Shown: positions 1 to 12,900, numbered from the stretch's first letter. The stretch: 64,000 bases of DNA from Spirometra erinaceieuropaei (GCA_902702965.1 CACRXP010000001.1:3637325-3701324), one strand, 5' to 3'. The notes: a model not told the origin generated them from the sequence alone. Translations and numbers: made by a program.

Positions 1-2147
1 GACAATAAAACAAACGATGAAATTTCGGGGCCGATATACACGTAGAATGGACAGCGTATCTCAACGGGCGGTGTGGTTTGGTGCTGCAGCTGTGCAGGTG
101 GAGTGTGCGGGCTTATTTTCGACAGCGTATGCCGGTATATGTGCAGGTTGGTATGAAAGTTGGAGAGGTATGAACGGGAATCTACACTACGGGGGCACGC
201 TCAATCTGGGCTCATGGATGCGTCCGGTTTGTTATTCCACAGTAATTTACTAGCAAATCCCACCAAGCCCATATATTAACCTAGTGGGTATTTCTTCTTC
301 GTCGACCCTTGGCGCCCACCTACGACCCTTGGCTCCATGAAGCTGTGCTCTGGACAACAGCCAAACTCCGGGTAACTGTTGTTGACCTGCGGACTAATTA
401 AGGTGCGGGTATCTGGTGTCTCCACCGAGTCATTCCTTTATTTTCATACCTCCGCCCCAAAAATGAATGAGTCCTATGGAGAAAGGGCCAGTAACTCCGT
501 AGACGACTGATTTTCGTTCGAGTCACCTCGCCCGTTATACCAAAGTGGTGACTCGTAGTGGCGCACTGTCTACCGTCGATTTCCACCGAGGAGCACACGG
601 TGGACTTCGTCGGCAAAGACGGTCGAACTGTCATTTACTGGGTTCCATCGAACGACGGTAGAGCAGAGCACAGCTTCATCATCTATACTTATTTTGCCTT
701 TCCTCAATGCATACATAAGCCCGCCCCTAAAACTCCTATTACCACATTCCCCGTAAGATAGGCACCTTTAGCCGGTTGTATGTGTTTGGGGTCATTCACC
801 CGATCGTTGCCATCTGACATACTAACGCGACCGAAATACCTTATTATTACGCTGCACGACAGTAAGTCCTAAGAAACAACTTAAGCAATCTTTTCTAATC
901 GAAGGCACACTTGAGAACTCTGGCAAACATTTTACGAGATAGCGCATCCACTGGCATTTCTTCCGTGGCTTGCACTGTGGCTAACGGTTCTGTTGTGTAC
1001 TAACGCTGGTTGAAGAAAAGATCCACCGCATTAAAGCAAGGGTAGTTTACTTTGTACATGAAACTAAAACATCTCCCAGCCAACCCGATCCCCTACTTGA
1101 ACGGTAGCCCTTAAACCAGGTAAGAAGACGCTTCGCAGCCTATCCGAAAGTTGGGGGAATGTAGTAGAATCGAGATTTATAGCGTAATAAAAGGGTCGCG
1201 CACTTCATACATGCACACGTAGTTACCCACCATGACCTGATAGTGTGGACAATGTTTGTGCTAAGAGGCAGTAGCAAGAGTAATATGGGAACGAGGTGGC
1301 ACACCTTGCCTAGTATTCATGACGCTCTCTGACTTTTAAACTGACACCCCGACATCCGACCCTCCGATAGAGGCGGCTGGGCGCTGAATCATTGTTCAGG
1401 TCAGCTGCCAAGGATCGAAGCTTTGAATGACCTATCCGGGAATTCAATCACCCGACTGAGCGGTTCTCCACGACCAAAAAACCCCGAGGATTTATTAATG
1501 CTACACCTTTTTCGCCACCTAGGATAATCTCAACCGAATGTTCCGCTTACCGGATGCATATCAATTCCTGTTAACCTTAACACTAACTTCCCTAGAATTT
1601 GGCGTAAAGCCATCTGTATTAAGGGGTGGGGTTGCTATTCCCGTATCCTACCTACTGGCAATACTAACACGGACTGAGGTGTATTAGAGCAGAGGAAATT
1701 ATGACCAACAGGTGTCAACGATCGGCGTATTATTGGTTCATTACCAAGCCGAACTTGTCGGCGGTCGCATATTTCGCGAGTTTGCTCCGGGTAGCGGAGC
1801 AGAAGGGCCCAGTAAAAGAATCGTGCATATGAAACCCCGCAATGAGGACGGAATTCTTAACACTATGAGGGAGGGCTTGACTGAGAGATGGATCACGGGT
1901 TGCTGACATCTAGGTGGGCGAAAAACAGAAGCAGTGCCGGGGACTCTGGACCGGATGATCGTCGCTCTAGATCGCCAGGATTTGTGGAGTCAAGCTATGG
2001 CCCGACGCAAAAAGACTGACAATTTTTACCAAATGGTGAATGATATGCGAATTAGAAAAATCCGATTTAAAATGCAAAATGGGGATGAGGAGGTGAAACA
2101 ACTGGAAATGCACCAACAAATAGTGACATGGGGCGGAGCAGACGCAT
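1..2147. other. PRPF19 3' flank, no gene recognised
   Basis: I see no convincing coding exon in this stretch. The open frames are short and lack recognisable motifs. Around 590-640 there is the tail of the GC-rich dispersed repeat also found near 6425, 7270, 25497 and 33612. Around 845-955 there is a solitary, decayed arm of the fold-back element described at 2717. No poly(A) signal for PRPF19 lies close to its stop codon; the first minus-strand AATAAA I found is about 650 bp downstream, near 1491-1496. Confidence 0.5.
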
Positions 2148-5100
2148 CTACATGTCCATGGCTTCTTGGGAGTCCTTAGCAGCATTATCATCCTGGAGGC
2201 CGTAAATTTTAATTGAACGATCCAGGCTAGAAGAGATGATGGTTTTGGCGTTTTCACCGAAGCGCACGCCAGTGGCGGGTGAGGTATGCGCCGTGAAAAC
2301 GGCCAGTTCGTCCCACTGCTTGCAAAGGTAGGCGCGAACGTCAGAGCCGGCGACAGCCAAGTAGGAGCCGGATTGGTCGAACTCAAGGTCCTTTATCTCG
2401 TAAACGCCACCACCGCGAGCGAGCTCTGGGGCCTGGAGAAAATGGAAGGCAGATATATTGCAGAGCTAGGCAGAAACAACTATGGAAAAAAGTAAGTAGC
2501 TCAAAGATGACTCTGGGGCAACAGAAAGGCAAACAAGCCGAAGACAACCAGAGGGCAGACGAAAAGAGGTGGCGCATATATCGGTGACCAAAGGCACACT
2601 GGAATTTATCTGAAAGGTTCGTGTACTCCTTCTCCTCCCACATCAACAGACTAATAGTGGCAGATGGTCTACTTATCAGCCTTCCGATAATCACTACATC
2701 ATCCGAATGGCGTGTATACAGTGCGTGACCGATCTCATGAAATATCGGCCAAAATTCTGGAATGCATTTTCGATTACTAAAAATTACTTAAGTGGGGTTG
2801 TTTTACTGATTATCACGCAGCATAACCCTATAACATTTCGGACTCGCCAGGATGTCGGCTTTTGAATGCACTTCTTTTTTACGTCCTGCAGAAACCACAC
2901 TCGGTAAAAAATGACCACTTAAGTAGCATGCATTTTTCATATTGATTTTCGGTGGTCCTATAAATTCGAATATATTTTATAGAGAACATGCACAAAAATA
3001 TGCTTTCTTTTGCTCATTTGGTAGGCAATCACATTGTCTTCATATTTTATGCCCGAAGAAAGTGTATATTTAGGTTTTAGAAAAGTTTCCCAATTCCCGA
3101 AAAATTTTCAGCCTGATCTGCCATTGCATCAGCGTCTAGCAGTTTCAGTCTACAAGGTACATGCTTTCCGCGTAAGGAAAATCATATATTCCTCTATGTC
3201 TTTAAGAAGATGCCACATAGAGTTCATGAAATTTTGTAATGGATCCGGCCTGTGTTGTACATTTCATGAGGAGCATTAGCAAACGGACATGTGCAGTTTT
3301 GCATGCATGGACATCTCACGGTCTTAAAAATCTCATAATTAGGAACTTTTTAAAACCTAAATATACACTTTCTTCGGGCATAAAATATGAGGACAATGTT
3401 ATTTCCTACCAAATGAGCAAAAGAAAGCATATTTTTGTGCATGTTCTCTATAAAATATATTCGAATTTATAGGACCATCGAAAATCAATATGGAAAATGC
3501 ATGCTACTTAAGTGGTCATTTTTTACCGAGTGTGGTTTCTGCAGGAGGTCAAAAAGAAGTGCATTCAAAAGCCGACATCCTGGCGAGTCCGAAACGTTAT
3601 AGGGTTATGCTGCACGATAATCAGTATAACAACCCCACTTAAGTAATCCTTCCTAATCAGAAACGCATTCCGGAATTTTGGCCAATATTTTATGAGATCG
3701 ATCAAGCACTGTAGGTCTTCATTATGTCAAGGAGACATTCACAGCAGCAAGTCGTGCATGCTGAAAGGACGACCCTAATCAGAGAATATAATGGGAGTAT
3801 GGTTTTTATCGGATCCCACACCGCACACAAGGCAGTTCTCCGCATGTGCCCATTGGAGGCCTTTATCAAGCAGACGAGGACCGATAGGTAACTCTAGTGG
3901 CTAGAAGAAGGGAACCCTGGGAAAGTTGCAACTTGTCTGTTTGCCTAGCTATGGGACTACTCGGTGTCTACAGCCGGTGGGTAGTGAAAGTCTTCAGAGC
4001 GGACTAGTTGCGAAATAAGCAGGTGCCCGGGTCTGACCAATGGACAGTCGTGTAGCATACAGCAGTAAAAGCTTACGGCGTAGCTGAGCACTGATGCGGC
4101 AAAGTGGGTTAATTCTAAAAAGGTGACGAGCCTTGGTGGTATTAAGACAGGGCGAGTGTTGCCCGCCATCAACTAAGGATTCATTCGCTGTCCAGTGCGA
4201 TCCTTCAGCCTCAAACTGGTGCAGAGAAGGGGTGGGCAAAGACATCAATCTAGGTACTCCGGATCTGCAGGAGACCATTTATCCACCATGTAGTCTCACG
4301 CAACTGCTAGCATTACGGCTTAACGGGGTTTTCTAGGTGATTGCAAGAGGACGAATGGCTTTAAGAGGTGAAATTTCTTGCAAACCAACAATAAGCGACA
4401 ACCAAAATACGTGGGCACTAGAAATACTGCATACCAGGGTCTTGAAATTCTTCAGTTTTCGCAGATCCCACAACTTAATTTGGCCGTCGGCCCCGCCGGT
4501 GGCCAGGTAGTAGCCATTCTCAGAGAAGGCTACTGCAGTCAGCGGATGTCCTGCCCCGACGCCGTGGGTAAAGGTGGCAGGATTGCGTTGATCCTTGGCA
4601 TCCCAGATCTTCACTTCACCATCCACTGTACCAGTGGCCAGAATAAGACCGTCCGGGTGGAATTGGGCACACGTAAGACCTTGACAACAAGAAATGATGG
4701 AAGAGATCAAAGATACGCTCAAAAAGTCGAAAGCACAGGAGGCCATAATCTCAAAACAAAATTGCCAACTTAAGGCAACTCGAGACAGGAAGTTACGCTA
4801 AGTGTAATAATGGAAGGTTCATTTTAAAATTAGGAGGCTAGTCATGAGAGTAGTAATGTGAAAAATTTACTTTCCGCAAGAAATGTGGACAATAAAATCG
4901 CGAATAAAGCAGTATTTAGTGACGTCACAAAACTTGGGAATTTAGTGTCAAACTGCAAGTGTTATTTGCAAATTCACATACTGTCTAGAGTTACCATGCG
5001 AACAATCTACAAAATGAGCGTGGTAAGCGATAAACAAAAACGCGACTAGGAAAAGATACGTGACGTGATATAGGGCAAATGACTGCCAATTTAACGATGG

Positions 5101-8100
5101 TAATCACTTCAATGATCATTCTGGTCAGAGCAATAAAAGACGTATTCACTCTCTGCCTTAGTTTATGAACTGTCATGCATTTGGTGGTGGACCAAGTTGG
5201 CCCTTGAGGAGAGAAGACAAGGTCCCAGAAGATTCAATCGCAAGGCACCTGTTAAATACTGGTCATACTGCGTATCTAATTGTGGCGTGTAAAGTCCCTT
5301 ATCTCGTGAAGGCAACACATTCTCTAGATGGTAACATGGAGAACAGAGATGTGCAACGAGTTGGATACCGTGCTTCATGGGACCCCTCCTACGCCCCTCG
5401 CCCAATTTCATGCATGCTTTCTCGTATGTCCAATTAAAATGTCATGTGGTTTATGACTTACCTTGCTTGATTTGCACTAGCCTGTTTCACGAACGACGTC
5501 CCCTATCCTTCCGGCCAATAGTCATTTACACGCCTGACTATCCTCCCGTATCGTCCTTCGCCTTCAATTGCTGCTTACCACCTACACGACGTGTTTTACC
5601 GGCGCGGCAATAGTCGCACTGCCTCCTGTCTTGCTAGGAATTTCAATGACAGCACTGCAATATGGCTACATTCAAGTACCAGTAAGAAAGTCTTTTTGTC
5701 ACCACTGGCTTCAGCTTAGGCTGCGACGGACCGAGACTCTACGGGAAACAACATCGAACAAAGAAGCCGGGCGGTTATTGTGAAGTCGTTTGCGTCGCGA
5801 ATTTCCACGAACGTCTCGTGTGAACTGAGGCCGCCTATATCGGGCATGAATAAAATCGGTCAAGTATAAGTCAGTACTCTCGCCACGACCTCATGCCTGC
5901 AGAAAATGTCACACCGACGTAAGGATAGACAGGCATGTTCGACGCTGATGCATGCTGCGGTGGCTTCCATGCAATTTGGCAGGCGCACTCGAAGGCACGT
6001 ATACACACGTTTAAAGGAGAGTTCAGTGCCAACAACATGTAGCCTAGGGCGCGCGAAGTGTTCTGCAGGCAGACAGCAGGGGTTTAAGCGCACCACGCCA
6101 CTGTGTGCCAATAATGAGGCGTCGATATGACAGACTTCGGTCGAACTGACGGTCGGAGCGAGAGAACACGAGAATTCGTGTGCACACGCTGCCATGGTAG
6201 CATCGGCAAGGAGTGCAGCAAGGGCTGACCAAGAATAACCATGTTGGGTTGGCTCAAGGGAAGAGTAAAAATTAACGTGTTCAAGCAAGTGAAGAAAAAT
6301 TATGAAGATCAGAACAGTACAGGGTTCACATGGAAACATTGGGGGAGGAAGAATGTACATAGCTTCACAACTGTTATATGACTCTTGGGCTGAGCGATAG
6401 AAGCGGCGTTTAAGCTGACCGTTGGTGCGTCCACTGTATAACTTCTGTGTGGTGGCACGCGCGTAGGTGCGAGTTTTCGCCGTGCCAACCACTAGCGTCC
6501 TCTCTCGCCTCCGGTCTTCTTGACTCTGTCGTGACACCGGGCCCAGGTCGGGGAGGAGGAGGGAGTGCGGTAGATGTCGCGAAAGTCTACTACCGCTAAA
6601 GACTAACTCACGCGCAAGTCATCGTCCCTGCTCTCATATCACTGTTGAGCACACGGCAGACATTGTCGGAAAGGACGATCAAACTGTCGGATAAATCTGA
6701 CCTATTTAGCTACATGCACCTCCGTGTAAATGTGCAACAAACAATCGCAAAATAAATCTCATCACCACGAATTGCGCCGCCAGCCCATACATCACGCACA
6801 AATCGGTCTCGTATCATCCACCACCGGCATCGAATAGACACCTCGCACGCATGTGAATGCCGTGTTCTTCGGCTCCTTCTCCATGTGGCCTCCATGGTAA
6901 TCTAACGCAAATGAGACCAAACCAACCCAACACCGTTGTGTGGGAGAAAGGCAGACGATATGTGGAACGCGCAGATAGGCTGTTTTAGCACTGTCTATCA
7001 CTTCACCCAATCAGTCGAGTGACCAGCTAGGACAATTGACTGGTGCACAAAATAGAGAAGAGAGGAGAGGGCCGACTCTACAGACTGCGTCCCCACGGCA
7101 CTCAGCGAACATTTCTCCCTATAAAGAATCCGAGCCACTTTTAGACCGTGGCTTCGAAGGCTGCCAATGGCTGCTTATTAATGTGGCGTCTATGGCACTC
7201 GCTCTCAGTAGGAATTCGAGCAGCCTCCTTTTTGTTTCTGTGAAAACCTGGCCCATCGTGTGAGGATCAGGCGCGTGTGGCGTGCGTAGACGGGTTGCTT
7301 GGCTTGGTCAGCCACTGCGCTCGATCCTGCTCCGACTTCTTGACCCTGTCTTGATGCCGGCTACAGGTGGGTGAGGGAAGACTCGTCGCAAGTCTACTAT
7401 CATTATAAACTAGTTCACACGCAAACCAACGTCCCGCGCCCACCATGGTGTGGGACACACACGGTAGACACCATCGGCAACGGCGGCTGAACTGCCGCAG
7501 TTCGCCTGTGGCTTCTGGCTACAAGCAGGACAGAAGAATTAAAAATTCCATATTAGACATTGTGAGCAGTCTTCCCTCGACCTTACCGTCTACCAAGATT
7601 CTCTATCTTACAAGCCTATTTTCACCTATTCCGGCTGCTAACGAAAGCCACAACGCCGATGGAGTTTTTGCAAGTTACAGAGAGTTTTCTTAGTTCTACT
7701 GTTTCAGACAGTTCTTGAGAAAACTGCACCTAGACTCATAACAATGTACACGCTGACGCTGTGCAGAGTGCTTCGTGTCCATAATATGTTCTAATCAGAG
7801 AAAGCCATCCTGCTTTAGTTAGTTATTCCTTGCAATCTACTCGTAAGTGTCAAAGGCTTCAAGAACTGCAAAAAACAAACAAGATGAGACAGAAGTAAAG
7901 ATCAGATCGAAACAGGAACAATGTTTGACCGCATGTTTCAACGTGCAGGAACATAATGTGGGTGGGCCAAAACCTGGAGACTCACTTTGGGTTGCTCCGT
8001 CCTTCTCCACGGTAACTCGAACGAGTACTTTGCCCTGGCGTAGGTCGCTCAGAGCCCACTGGCCGTCAGAGCTTGAGGATAGGAGGTAGTCGCCAGTGGC

Positions 8101-11100
8101 GTGGACGCTTAGACCTGTGATAGCGCCCATGTGGGCGCGGATGACACTGGCACACTGGCCTTGCTCCACACCCCACACACGGACAGTACTGTCCGGAGAG
8201 CCGGTAAAGGCCAACTGCTCGGACTGATGGTATACCACATTGGTTACTTTCTTCGTGTGTCCACGGAGAATGGAGATAACCTAGAGGCACAAAGTCGGAG
8301 ATCAAAATTATCGTCGTCGGGATCAGCTGTGCTGGACACAATTATGAAATCCAAGTAGTGAAATGGACTACTAGACCTAGGGGAATCAACTCTAAGAGTA
8401 TAAATCATCCAGAACAATAAGTGGTTTCTAAAACTGTATTTAGCTAAGTCTTAACCACCAAATGGATGTAAAGGAGCAAGACTTTTATGGGGGGTTTGGT
8501 TCGAATCCCCATGGAGAGAACTTTTATGTCTCATTCTCACTGACAAGTTCAAGCCAACTGATATGGGAATGGAGAGCACTTTTCAGACATCCAAAAATAT
8601 GGGGCAACCGACAACAGCTATAAGGGCGACTGGATACCTGGGTGTAACCACCTATGTGGAATAGAATTTCCTGACATGGGCTTGTCGAGGAAGTGGTCAG
8701 AAAAGGTTAAACAGGCATCTGTCTTCGTTTCTTTGGCATGCAGTCTGTCAGTTTGTTATCTTTTCGGTATAGTCGAAATGTACGGGAAACCTTTTTCAAG
8801 TCCGTTCACTGGTTTACGCGCACTCAATGCATGGGCGATAAGTGCAGCGTCAGTCTAGTAAAGAATGGCCGACAGAGTTTGCTTCGCGCTACAATACTGC
8901 AAACGGCTTTCGATGGCTTTTTGAGTTGACTCACCTGGGACTTAACATCCCGGCTTTGTGTGCAGGGAAATAACCGAGAAGTTGAGGCATAATACAACAC
9001 TCATGTAAACCGCTGATCAAGAATCCGGTTGGCATGAGCCAATCAGAGATGAAAAAAGTTTGCTTTGCTGACTCAGAAGAGGAGACAAGTCCCAGGAAAC
9101 AGTTTAGGAGATGCGGCCGCTGGAACAAGAACTTATAATATTGACGTTTTGGATCCTTACTTGAATCCATTACCAGTTTGCGACTGTGTCTAGTAACGTG
9201 GTTGAATGGGAATCCAAAACGTCAGACAAATAAACCCGTTCTGGCGATTGCTTCTTCTGAAGTGTGCCTTGATTAAAGATAAATACTGAGGCCAAGATTT
9301 TAACTCGCAGCGTCCCAAAAATGAGTCTAGAGTTTGGCTGTTACCAGGTTGTCCCAAAAATTTTACCAGGAAAAGGGCAGATGAAATATGAGTAGAAAGA
9401 GAAACACGAAAAGTGGAAGTATATGAGCCAGTTACACACCTGAGCGGACTGAGTGTTGAAGACAACTACATTCTTGTCGTTGCCACCGGTGATGATACGC
9501 TCGGGGATAGACTTGCTAATGTCAAGACAAAGAATGCCTGGCACGCTTGGAGAATGCAGACCAACATGGGACGCAATCTGCTGGTATTCTGAGATGACAT
9601 TGGGCTTGGCCAGACCCTCGGGAGCAGTCTTGCCTCGGCGTTTGCGCTCAGCAGTCAGTTTAGCCGCCTGCTCCTGCAGTCTCGTAACCACGGCCTCAGA
9701 GACACCAATCTCCTCTTGAAGCTGCACGGTGGCGGGATGATAAATAACATTAAAGGAACCCAAAAAAACAAGTATAAACAGAGACTAATATACACAGACG
9801 AGGCCGAAAGGCACGTATCTCCAAAGGATGATAGAGGAAGACGATCAAGAGCTAAATTAAGCGGTCTTCAAATCACATGCACTTAAAAAGTTGAATTAGT
9901 TTCCTACACAGGAATCTAAATATTTGTCGACGTTATCAGTATTTACTCTTTACACAATAATTAAACTTGCCTTTTTCCACTAACATAGGCGCCCCAGAAA
10001 ATCCCGAAAAGGACAATCATGTAAGTCCTTCATGGCGGCAATTAAATCAGAAAATGACAAAAAGCACAGTTCTTTCCCCTTACTATCCGTGTTGTATGGA
10101 AACCTTCCGATTATGCGTGTACTAACTGATTATGTAAGTAGGGATATCAATATTTTGGGAGAGGAAAGATGCTATGGCTTGTCACACAAAAGACCGAGCT
10201 ACCATCGGAAACTAGGACCTTTGCACATATTTGGGAAAGGATCCCATGGGACAAAATTAAGATCGAACTGTATACGTGAGTTCCCGAAGAAAAGGAATTA
10301 CAGAATCGGCACTATGAAGATAGTGCAATCGCATTTGCGACATCGGACTTGAGTGAGGGGTATGTTGAAAGTTGCTTCACAAGTGAGCAGGTGGACTGGC
10401 AGCTCACAGTCTCTGCCATGAAAGTAAAATGAAAAGTAACAGCCCAACCGTTTCACGCTTTGCTCAAAAGTTTTTAACAATCTCTGCTTCCAAACGCTAG
10501 TATTTGGTTGGACCTCCAAAACTAAAGTTAAGAGGGTTGTCCATGATCCCCAACGTTACCGAAGATTCAAATAGCTAGGATTTTGACGCACAATTCATAG
10601 CTAAATTAATGCTGTCGAGGGAGCAATAAAAAAGTTATCCCACAGTAGGATTTCTAATTGAAGGGATTGAGGAAGTAATAGACAGGAGTCTGGTTCGGGT
10701 TGAGTGGACATGTAAGTGAGAATTCGACACATGGTCAAAAGTTTAAAACTCACGTTAGAAGAATCAACAGCCGAACTTTCGGGCGTTTCGACAGAAGGCG
10801 CAGGCTGGGCCTGAGCGGCCGCCTGGCTGCCGGGCAAAATGCCGGCCTGTGGCTTTAGGGTTGCCAAGGCTTCACGAGCCGCAGTAACTTCCTTTGTCAA
10901 CCTGAAGAATAGCAATACATAGAAGCATTGTCATAGCGGTGGGAAAAGACGAATAAAAGCACTTTTATAGAAAAAGTAGCGGGGTCGCTCCAAGCAAACC
11001 CCAGTGTTTACTGCATTCGGTTTATATCTGAAATCAAAGTACCTTGAAATTACTCGGCAGGCTGCATCATGCTGATAAAGAGCGTGAGACAGTTCCTGTC

Positions 11101-11398
11101 TTGCAGTTTGGAGCTGCTGGCGTAAAGTGAAAGAATGAAGCATCACAGCATCCCATTCATCTTGAAGTGCCTTCAGAATAGCGGGAATGGATGTTGCGGA
11201 TGGAGGCTTTGGTCTAACGAAAGGCGCTGTCTTGACCTCTATCAATTCTTCTGGTGACAGTGGCTGCTGGTTAATCGGGTCGCATCCGGTTTCCGTTAAG
11301 TACTTCTCAATGAGACGTCGCTCAAATATGTGGCCTGACCGAGGGCTGAGGACTGGCTGTTCTGGGACTTCGTTTGATAGCGAGCAGACCAATGACAT
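2148..11398 (-). CDS. PRPF19: Pre-mRNA-processing factor 19 (Prp19), U-box E3 ubiquitin ligase, six exons
   Basis: Prp19 is the scaffold and ubiquitin ligase of the NineTeen complex, which stabilises U5/U6 snRNPs in the activated spliceosome. Exons in coding order are 11043-11398, 10754-10901, 9440-9721, 7986-8280, 4435-4679 and 2148-2432. They sum to 1611 nt (536 residues plus TAG), phases agree at every junction and all introns are GT-AG. Residues 1-65 form the U-box ([15 protein letters not shown] start, [10 protein letters not shown] helix). Residues 68-140 hold the tetramerising segment, including [21 protein letters not shown] linker follows, then seven WD40 blades from about residue 219, with [20 protein letters not shown] and [13 protein letters not shown]. 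The last exon starts after a strong pyrimidine tract and adds about six residues relative to the human protein as I recall it. Introns are 141, 1032, 1159, 3306 and 2002 bp; the last holds a fold-back element and the 3306 bp one holds two dispersed repeats. Identity is near certain. Confidence 0.97.
2717..3713. mobile_element. Fold-back inverted-repeat element, copy A
   Basis: A 997 bp element begins TACAGTGCGTGACC and ends with the inverse ending GCACTGTA. Its two arms of about 380 bp (2717 to about 3095 and about 3335 to 3713) are near-complete inverted copies, with paired landmarks such as ACTTAAGTAGCATGCAT on one side and ATGCATGCTACTTAAGT on the other. A loop of about 240 bp separates them. 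Flanking bases show no clear target duplication. It lies in PRPF19 intron 5. No transposase frame is visible, so it looks non-autonomous. Confidence 0.85.
6425..6690 (+). repeat. GC-rich dispersed repeat, copy 2
   Basis: This sequence is alignable by eye with copies at 7270-7500, 33612-33865 and, inverted, 25497-25720. Shared blocks include a GTCTTCTTGAC(C/T)CTGTC core, a GACACCGGGCCC block and a 3' block ending in a CGGTCAAACTGTCG-like motif. A reverse-strand peptide resembling [10 protein letters not shown] recurs in several copies. I cannot assign it to a known family. Confidence 0.7.
7270..7500 (+). repeat. GC-rich dispersed repeat, copy 3
   Basis: Same family as the copy at 6425, in the same orientation and about 600 bp away in the same PRPF19 intron. 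It keeps the CTTCTTGACCCTGTCTTGA core and the ACCATCGGCAACGGCGG 3' block, but the middle is more diverged. Confidence 0.6.
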
Positions 11399-11552
11399 TG
11401 TCTAAAAACGAACTTCCTGAGCCAACAGGACAGGTGAATTTTGGGAGATAGAACAGGAAACTTGGTGGAGAAATGTATTTATGGTCCGTTTTGTATACAT
11501 GAAACATCCAAGCAACTGAAAAAAGGACTGAGTATGCTGGTTGCCAATCCTT
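11399..11552 (-). promoter_or_regulatory. CNIH-PRPF19 intergenic gap with splice-acceptor-like signals
   Basis: Only 154 bp separate the CNIH stop codon from the PRPF19 start codon on the same strand. On that strand the sequence reads TTCGTTTTTAG then ACA then the PRPF19 ATG, so an acceptor-like site would leave a three-base leader. A second acceptor-like CCTTTTTTCAG ends at 11516. No AATAAA is present; ATAAAT-like bases occur near 11475. This arrangement suits either a tight gene pair with a short promoter or a polycistron resolved by spliced-leader trans-splicing, which is established in flatworms. Which one applies is inference. Confidence 0.4.
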
Positions 11553-12146
11553 TTAGGCGGAGACGAGTGTTGCAATCATGCTAAAAGAATAGCAATAAAA
11601 TAGTAATAGTGAGGTGACTTGCCCATATAAGTAGTAGAAGAACGTCAATATGAAGAAGGCCAACTTCACCCAACCCTCCTTCATTGCTCTGTTAAGTTCG
11701 CCACTCGTGAGTACAGTCGTTGGGTGATACAATCCAAAACCAGACATAACAGGGCGATTTGCATAACTGAATCGGATGAATATTTGACATTCTCAGAGGA
11801 AACCAAACCGTTGTATATTGTATATCAGAAGAGGTATATTGATGAACAGTGCGACCACTTGCCACGTCAACAAAAAGAAGAGAGTAATAAAGGCGTGTAT
11901 GCCATACTCTGGAAGCACGAGCTGCCAGAATTAGTCAGGTATAAAGGGTTACCGGGTTGAGACTTCGACACTGGTCTATCGGATTTTTATAGTCGGTCTT
12001 AAGTTCGTCAAAAGCTATAATCTGCAGGAAGATTGGGATATGAGAACAACGGTGAAAAATTATACGTGATAAATGACCAGAAATATCAGGGCCACGGTAA
12101 GTAAGAGGGCAAAAATATACGCGACCGCAACAATTCCAAACCCCAT
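11553..12146 (-). CDS. CNIH: Cornichon family ER cargo receptor, five exons
   Basis: Cornichons are small ER membrane proteins that load transmembrane cargo, such as TGF-alpha-like ligands and AMPA receptors, into COPII vesicles. Exons in coding order are 12066-12146, 11953-12021, 11809-11921, 11623-11766 and 11553-11580, giving 144 residues, the length of human CNIH1. The hydrophobic first segment is followed by IIAFDELKTDYKNPIDQC, the family signature and COPII-cargo region. LVLPEYGIHAF, a second hydrophobic helix, RPVMSGFGLYHPTT and the terminal helix KLAFFILTFFYYLYG follow. Introns are 44, 31, 42 and 42 bp. Three are GT-AG; the last starts with GC (GG then GCAAGT), and homology at the C-terminus (YYLYG followed by MIATLVSA) fixes that junction. 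Phases agree throughout. The gene sits head-to-tail with PRPF19. I infer the CNIH1/CNIH4-like class only loosely. Confidence 0.95.
11581..11622 (-). other. GC-AG intron of CNIH (42 bp)
   Basis: The donor reads GG/GCAAGTC and the acceptor TTCTTTTAG/C. Using the GC donor makes the glycine codon GGC and continues into MIATLVSA and a stop, matching the conserved cornichon C-terminus. No GT donor nearby keeps both the frame and the homology. Confidence 0.85.
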
Positions 12147-12900
12147 CGTTCGCCCACCACACCAGAAACAAAATCTCGGAAGGCCCGCGCCGGCTTTCGC
12201 GTGATCAAGATTCGAGAAGATCAAGTAGTGTTTGACTCATGCAACAGTCCTGTATTGAATATCTGCATTCCTTGTTACGAAGTTCTGAATGGGACAGTTT
12301 GTGATCAAAGAACTGGATATTCTGGAAGTGGGCTGTTAGGGGCAGGGGAGAAAACTAAAGCAAACAGGACGAAAAAGCGAGCTCGAACAACACAAGGCAG
12401 CCCATACGGGCGAGGACTACATTAAAGGATCAACAAAAATTGACCTGCTCAAACAATCATAAGATAAAAAAGGGAGACTCTTTTTAATTTTCCCCTACTA
12501 GCACACCACACCATTACAAAGTCCGAGTCAGACAGAATAGCACAGTTTCGTAATAAACCTCCAAAACCGCGGAGTGCGCCGATATCCACTAAGATGCGGT
12601 GCGCAGGCTACCATCTGACCGGTGACAAAACGTTTTGTCTATCCGGAGGCAAATTAAGCTTGAATCATAGTGCGTCACTCGACTACTCGGACCGACACCG
12701 GTAGCGACTTTATCTCTATACAGGTGAGATATTTGGGTATCACTTATCATCCCTAAGCGCAAAACCCAAAGGTTAAAACTTAACTACCTGAATCAAAACT
12801 GTTCGAGCCGCTAACTAATATGAAATTTGGGGACTCTTGAAGAGACCATCCAACTCTCGTTGGCGTGTTCGCTGAATAATCTGACATGAGTATATGTGAT
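12147..12900. other. CNIH upstream region
   Basis: No gene is recognised. A 74-codon plus-strand frame at 12201-12425 shows no motif. The region probably holds the CNIH promoter, but I see no clear TATA box or other element. Confidence 0.35.

Larger units (their letters stand above)
5860..7985. other. PRPF19 intron 4, repeat-rich part
   Basis: This is the 5' half, in gene orientation, of PRPF19 intron 4. It carries two copies of the GC-rich dispersed repeat (listed separately). A 225-codon minus-strand frame at 5860-6537 begins inside one repeat and shows no domain, so I do not call it a gene. I see nothing else recognisable here, nor in the rest of the intron down to 4680. Confidence 0.5.

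Noticed and set aside
5860..6537. 225-codon minus-strand frame inside PRPF19 intron 4
   Set aside because: Its first 30 or so codons lie in the GC-rich dispersed repeat, whose other copies give similar peptides. The rest has no domain and is rich in Cys and Ser in a chance-like way.
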